Source: RSA9 sp036381195 (GTDB lineage Bacteria; Gemmatimonadota; Gemmatimonadetes; Longimicrobiales; RSA9). Taken from it: DNA of 64,000 nt. The number at the start of each line of letters is the position of its first letter. Position 1 is the stretch's first letter. The DNA lies in contig DASVDH010000078.1 of the NCBI GenBank assembly GCA_036381195.1, positions 1 through 64,000 on the forward strand, written 5' to 3'. Position numbers and translations under genes: made by a program. A model generated the notes under the pieces. The model ran no database searches and was not told where the DNA came from. It saw nothing but the letters and a program-made list of their open reading frames with translations. Below, piece after piece: positions 60,005-64,000 of this stretch.

Positions 60005-63000
60005 TCAGTCCGGGGTCCAGATCACGATGTCCCAGATATACTCGACCTGGTCCATCCGCGGCGAATTGAAGACGGACGGCAGTGCAAATCCGCGGAAGCC
60101 CTGCACGTCCATCGCCGCGGTCGTGTCCATGATCTTGGTGCCGTTGACCCACGCCACGATGCGCCCGTCGCTTCGGCCCGGAGCCGTCGCGGCCTGGTAA
60201 TACACGGTGATCGTCAGGTCCTCCGCGATGTGGTCCTCCGGGAACCAGTTTGCGTACCTCGCCACCCCCTCGGTATCCAGGCGCACGCTGAACCGCGACG
60301 GCGCCGGACCGCCCCAGATCACGTCGGTTCTGCCGTCGTTCCCGGCATCACCACCCGTCGACGGGTCACCCCGGCCCATGATCGTCATCTTGCGCCCCGC
60401 GTTCCCGCCCGTACCGCAGTTCGGGTTCGTGATCGCGAATTCGTTCACCGCGCCGAAGGAGGTGTTCGTATCGGCGGGGTGGCGGCCCATTCGCATCTTC
60501 CATTGCATGTAGATGCGCCTGGGGGAGCTGCCCTGCTGCTCGCCTGCGAAGACGTGCGCGATCTTGTGCGTTTGCTCGGAACAGGTCCCGCCCCAGCCCC
60601 GCCATTCGATGCGATAGGCGTTCGTGCCCCGGCCATTGAAATTGCGACTGAACTTGATGCCGGACGTGTACTCGAGGCCAGCGATCGCTTGCTGGAGCGA
60701 CGTAGCGCTCTGGAGCGATGCCCGCGTATCGAACAGGATGCGGTCACCCTGTCCTGGCTGCGGATCCCCGCCCTGAGAGGGCCGCGTCACGGTAATGGTC
60801 GCACTCCCGCTCTTCCCCTCGCTCCTGGCGGTGATCGTGGCAGTCCCTTCCCCCACGCCCCGGACGAGCCCGCCGGACGTCACCGTGGCCACGCCGGTGT
60901 TGGAGCTGGACCACTCCACGGCGCGGCCGTTGAGCGTGTTCCCGCTCTCGTCCTTCAGCGTCGCCGTGAGCTGGAGCGTGCCGTCGACCGGGATCGTCCC
61001 GGAGGACGGCGAGACCGTGACCGTGGCCACGGGCGCCGGCCCGCTTCCGCCGCCGCCGGAGCCGCCGCCGCAGCCGATCCGCTGTGTGCTGACGACCAGG
61101 TTATCGAAGTAGCGCTCCTGTTGCCGCGGCGCTCCGTTGTTCCAGTAGTTTTCCAGGAACAGGGCGTTGATCCCGTAGGCGCTGTAATTGCCCACCCAGT
61201 TCAGGTTCGTCGCGCGTGCCTCGAGCTGCCCGTCGATCCACAGCTCGAACACCCCGTTGCTCTGCCCGGGGTCGTTCACCCGCACGTGGGATTCGATGCA
61301 GTGCCATTCTCCGACATGCGCGGCGTCGAAGATCGGCGTGCTGCTCGTCTGCGCGCCCAGCCAGCGCAGGTTGCCGAAGTCGTTGTACCCGGTCGTGCGG
61401 ACGTTGCCCTGCTCGTCCGTGCCCGATGCAGGATCGAGCACCAGGTAGTTGTTCCCGCTGCCGCCGCTCCAGACGTGGGCGATGAGCGCCTCCGACCAGT
61501 CCTCGCGCGCGAAGATGATCGCACGGGCCAGCTTGTCCCCGCCGCCTCCGCTCCAGTCGGGCGCGTTGCGGAGGTAGACCCGCCAGTAGATGTCCCGATA
61601 GTTGGCGGTGCCGGCATCGACCGGCCGCATGTAGGACGACGGTGTCTTTCCGAATGCGAGCTTCAGGTTCCCCGCGTTGACCTGGCCGGCGCTGAACCGG
61701 GCCCGCATCCCCCCCGAACCATCGATCCCCACGCCCGCCGCGCGCACGAAGGCGCCGCCGCGCTCGTCGTACTCGAAGTACTGGCTGAGGCGGTCCTGAT
61801 CGAAGTCGTCGCACCAGATCCAGCCGTCGCCCGGTTGGGAGCACTCGTTGACGAGGCTCGCGCTGCCGCCGCCTCCACCGCCGCCACCACCACCGCTCAC
61901 CGTGATGTGCGCTTCCGCGCTCTGGTCCCCGCTCTCGGCCCTGATGGTCGCCTCGCCGGGGGCGACCCCCCGCACCAGGCCGGTTTCGTCAACCGCGGCG
62001 ATGGCTTCGTCGGAAGACCTCCAGGCGATCTCCGCCCCCGGGATGGGGTTGCCGTTGGCATCGGCCGCGGTGGCGGTCAGTTGGAGGGTCTCGCCGACGC
62101 CGACCGTGCCCGTATCGCGGTCGAGCGACAACGAGGCCACGACCTGCCGCACCTCGATGCCGGCGGTGTCCGCCTCGCCACAGCAGACGGCCGTGGCGAC
62201 GATCAGTGCGGTCCCGACGGCTTTGGCCGTGACTCTGCCCATGGTGTCCACCGTTGCAATGTGTGAATCAAGGGAGGTCCACACGATCCGGACGCCGGAC
62301 ACGACCGAGCCGTCTGCCGTGTAGGCGGTGGCTCCAAGTTGCAATGTAGCGCCGATGGCGTCCAGGGTGCCCGTGTGGGGTGTGATCTCGACTCGCGCGA
62401 CCGCCGCCTCCTGCCGGACCGCGACGGTCACGGTGTCCGCAATGTCTCCGGCCGACGCGACGATCTTCGCGTCCCCGCTCTGATGGGCCGTGGCGAGGCC
62501 GCTCTCGTCGATCGAGACGACGGCCGGCGCCAGGGAAGCCCAGCTCACCGCGACGTCGGGGATCTCGTGCCCGTTGCGGTCCCGGGCGATCGCCACGAAA
62601 CGGAGCGTGTCGCCGAGCTCCACGACCACCTCTTCCGGGGGCTCGCCGTCCGGAGACGTGCCCGCCGGGAGCGCCGACAGGGAGGCGACCTTCTGGCGGA
62701 CGGTGATGGTCGCGGTGTCCGCGAGAGAGCTCACGGATGCCTCGATCCGGGCTGTTCCGACCGCTTCCGCCCGGACCAGACCGTCCGGGCTGACGGTCGC
62801 GATCTCCGGGTCGAGACTGCGCCACGAGATCTTCGCTCGTGGGCTCAAGAGTCCGTCCGCCGTCTCGAGTTCCGCCGAGAGACGGATCGTATCCCCCAAC
62901 GCCTCCAGCTCGGCCGTGCTCGGTTCGAGCACGATCCGGAAGGCATCCGGATTCGACTCGATCAGATCTCCGAACTCGCAGGCGGAAGCCACGACCAGAC

Positions 63001-63040
63001 CAACCGCCATCAGAAAGATCCCGGTCCCGCGCCTGAGCAT
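60005..63040 (-). CDS. Large lipoprotein with Big_2 Ig-like repeats and two lyase-like jelly-roll domains
   Basis: 1011 residues. A signal peptide ends VASAC with Cys21 as the likely lipidation site. Four bacterial Ig-like (Big_2) domains follow (about 34-380), each with a W-S/R-S-x-D strand and ending TITV or similar; then a poly-Gly linker (about 383-392). A first concanavalin-like domain (about 395-655) ends YFDNLVVSTQRIGC, as in polysaccharide-lyase-like proteins; then a Gly/Ser linker, a fifth Big_2 (about 667-750), and a second jelly-roll (about 760-1011). It should sit at the cell surface and bind or cleave a polysaccharide. Catalytic residues are not evident, so binding is as likely as cleavage. 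ATG 63040 has GAGG nine bases upstream. The leader carries a riboswitch candidate. Confidence 0.88.
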   Translation of the reverse strand: MLRRGTGIFLMAVGLVVASACEFGDLIESNPDAFRIVLEPSTAELEALGDTIRLSAELETADGLLSPRAKISWRSLDPEIATVSPDGLVRAEAVGTARIEASVSSLADTATITVRQKVASLSALPAGTSPDGEPPEEVVVELGDTLRFVAIARDRNGHEIPDVAVSWASLAPAVVSIDESGLATAHQSGDAKIVASAGDIADTVTVAVRQEAAVARVEITPHTGTLDAIGATLQLGATAYTADGSVVSGVRIVWTSLDSHIATVDTMGRVTAKAVGTALIVATAVCCGEADTAGIEVRQVVASLSLDRDTGTVGVGETLQLTATAADANGNPIPGAEIAWRSSDEAIAAVDETGLVRGVAPGEATIRAESGDQSAEAHITVSGGGGGGGGGGSASLVNECSQPGDGWIWCDDFDQDRLSQYFEYDERGGAFVRAAGVGIDGSGGMRARFSAGQVNAGNLKLAFGKTPSSYMRPVDAGTANYRDIYWRVYLRNAPDWSGGGGDKLARAIIFAREDWSEALIAHVWSGGSGNNYLVLDPASGTDEQGNVRTTGYNDFGNLRWLGAQTSSTPIFDAAHVGEWHCIESHVRVNDPGQSNGVFELWIDGQLEARATNLNWVGNYSAYGINALFLENYWNNGAPRQQERYFDNLVVSTQRIGCGGGSGGGGSGPAPVATVTVSPSSGTIPVDGTLQLTATLKDESGNTLNGRAVEWSSSNTGVATVTSGGLVRGVGEGTATITARSEGKSGSATITVTRPSQGGDPQPGQGDRILFDTRASLQSATSLQQAIAGLEYTSGIKFSRNFNGRGTNAYRIEWRGWGGTCSEQTHKIAHVFAGEQQGSSPRRIYMQWKMRMGRHPADTNTSFGAVNEFAITNPNCGTGGNAGRKMTIMGRGDPSTGGDAGNDGRTDVIWGGPAPSRFSVRLDTEGVARYANWFPEDHIAEDLTITVYYQAATAPGRSDGRIVAWVNGTKIMDTTAAMDVQGFRGFALPSVFNSPRMDQVEYIWDIVIWTPD

Positions 63041-63092
63041 GCAGCTGCCTCGTTCGTCGCGATTGAACCAAAGACCACCGAGCGTGAATCCC

Positions 63093-63111
63093 CCGGAGGG
63101 CAAATCTCCGG
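63093..63111 (-). promoter_or_regulatory. Hairpin after the riboswitch candidate (possible expression platform)
   Basis: CCGGAG pairs perfectly with CTCCGG across a seven-base loop between the aptamer candidate and the start codon. It is followed by GGGGA rather than a T-run, so control of translation or of an alternative pairing is more likely than termination. Confidence 0.4.
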
Positions 63112-63214
63112 ATCACCGGCGGCCAAGCGGGCGTGGCGGGCGGGGAGCCCGCTGTAGCCCTCGACTCTGCGCTCCCGTCTTTCCGCGGGTTTGCTCTGAG
63201 CAACGACGATGGTG
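63111..63214 (-). ncRNA. Candidate GEMM-I (cyclic-di-GMP-I) riboswitch
   Basis: On the minus strand the leader reads CAGAGCAAACC, a short stem CCCG/CGGG closing a GGAAA-containing loop, then GGGAGCGCAGAG, close to the GEMM-I elements CAGGGCAAACC, GAAA and GGGACGCAAAG. Next GGG-CTACA, a perfect hairpin GCGGGC/GCCCGC, and CACG-CCC reproduce the second arm with its tetraloop-receptor internal loop. Outer CACC and GGTG can close the structure. Deviations: G to A in GGGCAAACC, an extra G before CGCA, and a five-base loop for the usual GAAA. It lies about 70 bases before the lipoprotein start and about 25 bases after the predicted transcription start. Confidence 0.5.
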
Positions 63215-63250
63215 GGCTTTGGTCTTGTTCGCGGCTCGGTCGCCCGGAGC

Positions 63251-63266
63251 GGCAACAGCGGTGCCC
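63251..63266 (-). promoter_or_regulatory. Candidate sigma-54 promoter for the lipoprotein gene
   Basis: Minus-strand GGGCACC-GCTG-TTGCC keeps GG and GC ten bases apart and matches at 9 of 12 positions. Transcription would begin near 63240, just ahead of the riboswitch candidate. Confidence 0.4.
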
Positions 63267-63831
63267 GGCGCGGCACGGACCCGTGCCGCGCCGCCCAAGC
63301 GCTTGGATTTTCGGGAGATCACGGCTCGCCGCGGCTCGACGGAGTGGCGGAACGACCCGGCCGCCGCCGGGACTTCATTGCCGGCCGACGTGCATTCTTT
63401 TCAGCGGCGGGCCGCGGGCGTGCCTTGCTGGTCGCGGCTAGCGAGAGTCGGCAGAGGACTCATCGCCACGATTGGAATCGAAATCGTCGTGTAATGATAA
63501 GCGATCGCCGCCCAATAGCCGGCCGGAGGCAGTTCGGGAGTGACTGTATCGCTATTCTGCCGGCTTGCGGGTCGTCGTGGCCCACGTCCACCGAGAAGCC
63601 CGGCAAACCGGATCCCGGGCGCGGCCGCGACGCCAGACCGGGAAGACAGCGACGGGTCCGAGCAGCAGGCCGTGGCCGACATCGGGGTGGCGGAGCCCGT
63701 CGCGGCCCCGCGTCAGCGTGGGCTGCCGGAAGCGGAGCGGGAAGGTCGCGGCGGCTGTGCGATGGCCGGCCGCGTGGTACCGGCGCCGTCGCCGGGGTGC
63801 GCCCGGCGGCGGAGCGCCTCGAGGGGTCACA
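63267..63831. other. Intergenic region, 565 bases, no gene seen
   Basis: Between the end of the sugar transferase gene (-) and the promoter element of the lipoprotein gene. An AT-richer patch near 63468-63500 stands out. A perfect hairpin, GGCGCGGCACGG with CCGTGCCGCGCC, lies at 63268-63295, upstream of the promoter element. No coding feature is convincing. Confidence 0.45.
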
Positions 63832-64000
63832 TCACCACGCGCCCAACCTGAACGCGATGACGGGGAGGGTGCGGAGCATGATCTTGAGGTCCTCGAGGGC
63901 GGACCTGCGCTGGATGTATTCGAGGTCGTACTGGAGCTTGCGGCGCACGTCGTCGATGGAGCTGTCGTAGTGATGGTTGATCTGGGCCCAACCCGTGATG
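63832..64000 (-). CDS. Priming sugar transferase (undecaprenyl-phosphate sugar phosphotransferase), C-terminal end only
   Basis: The last 55 codons of a gene that starts beyond the window. ITGWAQINHHYDSS and RRKLQYDLEYIQRRSALEDL, then IMLRTLP, are the C-terminal signature of the bacterial sugar transferase family (WcaJ/EpsE/exosortase-type). These enzymes move a sugar phosphate from an NDP-sugar to undecaprenyl phosphate, the first step of repeat-unit assembly. The stop TGA is at 63832-63834. Confidence 0.93.
   Translation of the reverse strand, partial: ITGWAQINHHYDSSIDDVRRKLQYDLEYIQRRSALEDLKIMLRTLPVIAFRLGAW

Noticed and set aside
63468..63500. TTGGAA and TGATAA, 17 bases apart, as a sigma-70 promoter on the plus strand
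   Set aside because: No plus-strand gene follows; the AT-rich patch alone does not support a promoter.
1..64000. tRNA, rRNA, CRISPR arrays, insertion sequences, att sites and prophage genes
   Set aside because: I looked for conserved ends, repeats with regular spacing and transposase motifs and saw none; the two gene relics are not flanked by recognisable mobile-element ends.

Overview
The window is high-GC (roughly two thirds G+C) bacterial DNA. It is almost entirely one large, gene-dense locus for assembling, exporting and modifying an extracellular polysaccharide. Several genes belong to families that travel with the exosortase A (PEP-CTERM) sorting system: the EPS polysaccharide deacetylase at 29915, the FemAB-like protein at 30739, the amidotransferase at 11869, and the C-terminal end of a priming sugar transferase at the right edge. 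No exosortase, PEP-CTERM substrate, length regulator or BY-kinase lies inside the window. The Big_2-repeat lipoprotein, the VanZ-like protein and the D-aminoacylase would fit a Gemmatimonadota-like Gram-negative, but that assignment is inference from gene style. I saw no rRNA, tRNA, CRISPR array or insertion sequence.

Layout. 1-1522: end of a D-aminoacylase, probably housekeeping. 2114-4629: carbamoyltransferase, SxtJ-like membrane protein and a 52-residue DUF5989/SxtK-like peptide, facing a convergent SGNH hydrolase (4678-6063). 6166-8507: an SDR gene remnant, a low-molecular-weight tyrosine phosphatase and a VanZ-like membrane protein. 8857-15251 (+): a tightly overlapping run of epimerase, PHP-like hydrolase, GT4, asparagine-synthase-type amidotransferase and FAD-dependent GlpD-like dehydrogenase. 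15887-24154 (+): an amidotransferase homologue lacking the catalytic cysteine, GT2, deacetylase, GT2, flippase and a GT39-like membrane protein. 24221-29327 (-): a secreted DUF5060-type glycosidase, a YdjM-like membrane hydrolase, a methyltransferase remnant and a second carbamoyltransferase. 29915-36334 (+): deacetylase, FemAB, DegT aminotransferase, an active and a degenerate GT2, and a GT4. 36350-39542 (-): a second flippase and a GT39-like protein. 39953-42299 (+): GT4 and GT2. 42416-59633 (-): GTs, ATP-grasp ligase, O-antigen-ligase-like protein, deacetylase, a third amidotransferase and several polytopic membrane proteins. 60005-63040 (-): a 1011-residue lipoprotein with Ig-like and lyase-like domains. 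63832-64000 (-): end of the priming sugar transferase.

How it may work together (inference). A priming transferase loads the first sugar on undecaprenyl phosphate, many GT2/GT4 enzymes extend it, two Wzx-type flippases export it, and a Wzy/WaaL-like protein polymerises or ligates it. The unusual feature is the density of nitrogen- and carbamoyl-transferring enzymes: three AsnB-type proteins, two carbamoyltransferases, one ATP-grasp ligase, one DegT aminotransferase and one FemAB-like protein. This suggests a heavily amidated, carbamoylated and aminoacylated glycan. Deacetylases, a glycosidase and the lyase-like lipoprotein could trim or bind it.

Regulation. Reading the intergenic regions, I found sequences with the -24/-12 spacing of sigma-54 promoters in front of several transcription units. 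The best is at 29865-29880. The lipoprotein leader also contains a candidate GEMM-I (cyclic-di-GMP-I) riboswitch at 63111-63214, downstream of one of these sigma-54-like elements. If real, the locus would be controlled at two levels: sigma-54 activation and cyclic di-GMP sensing.
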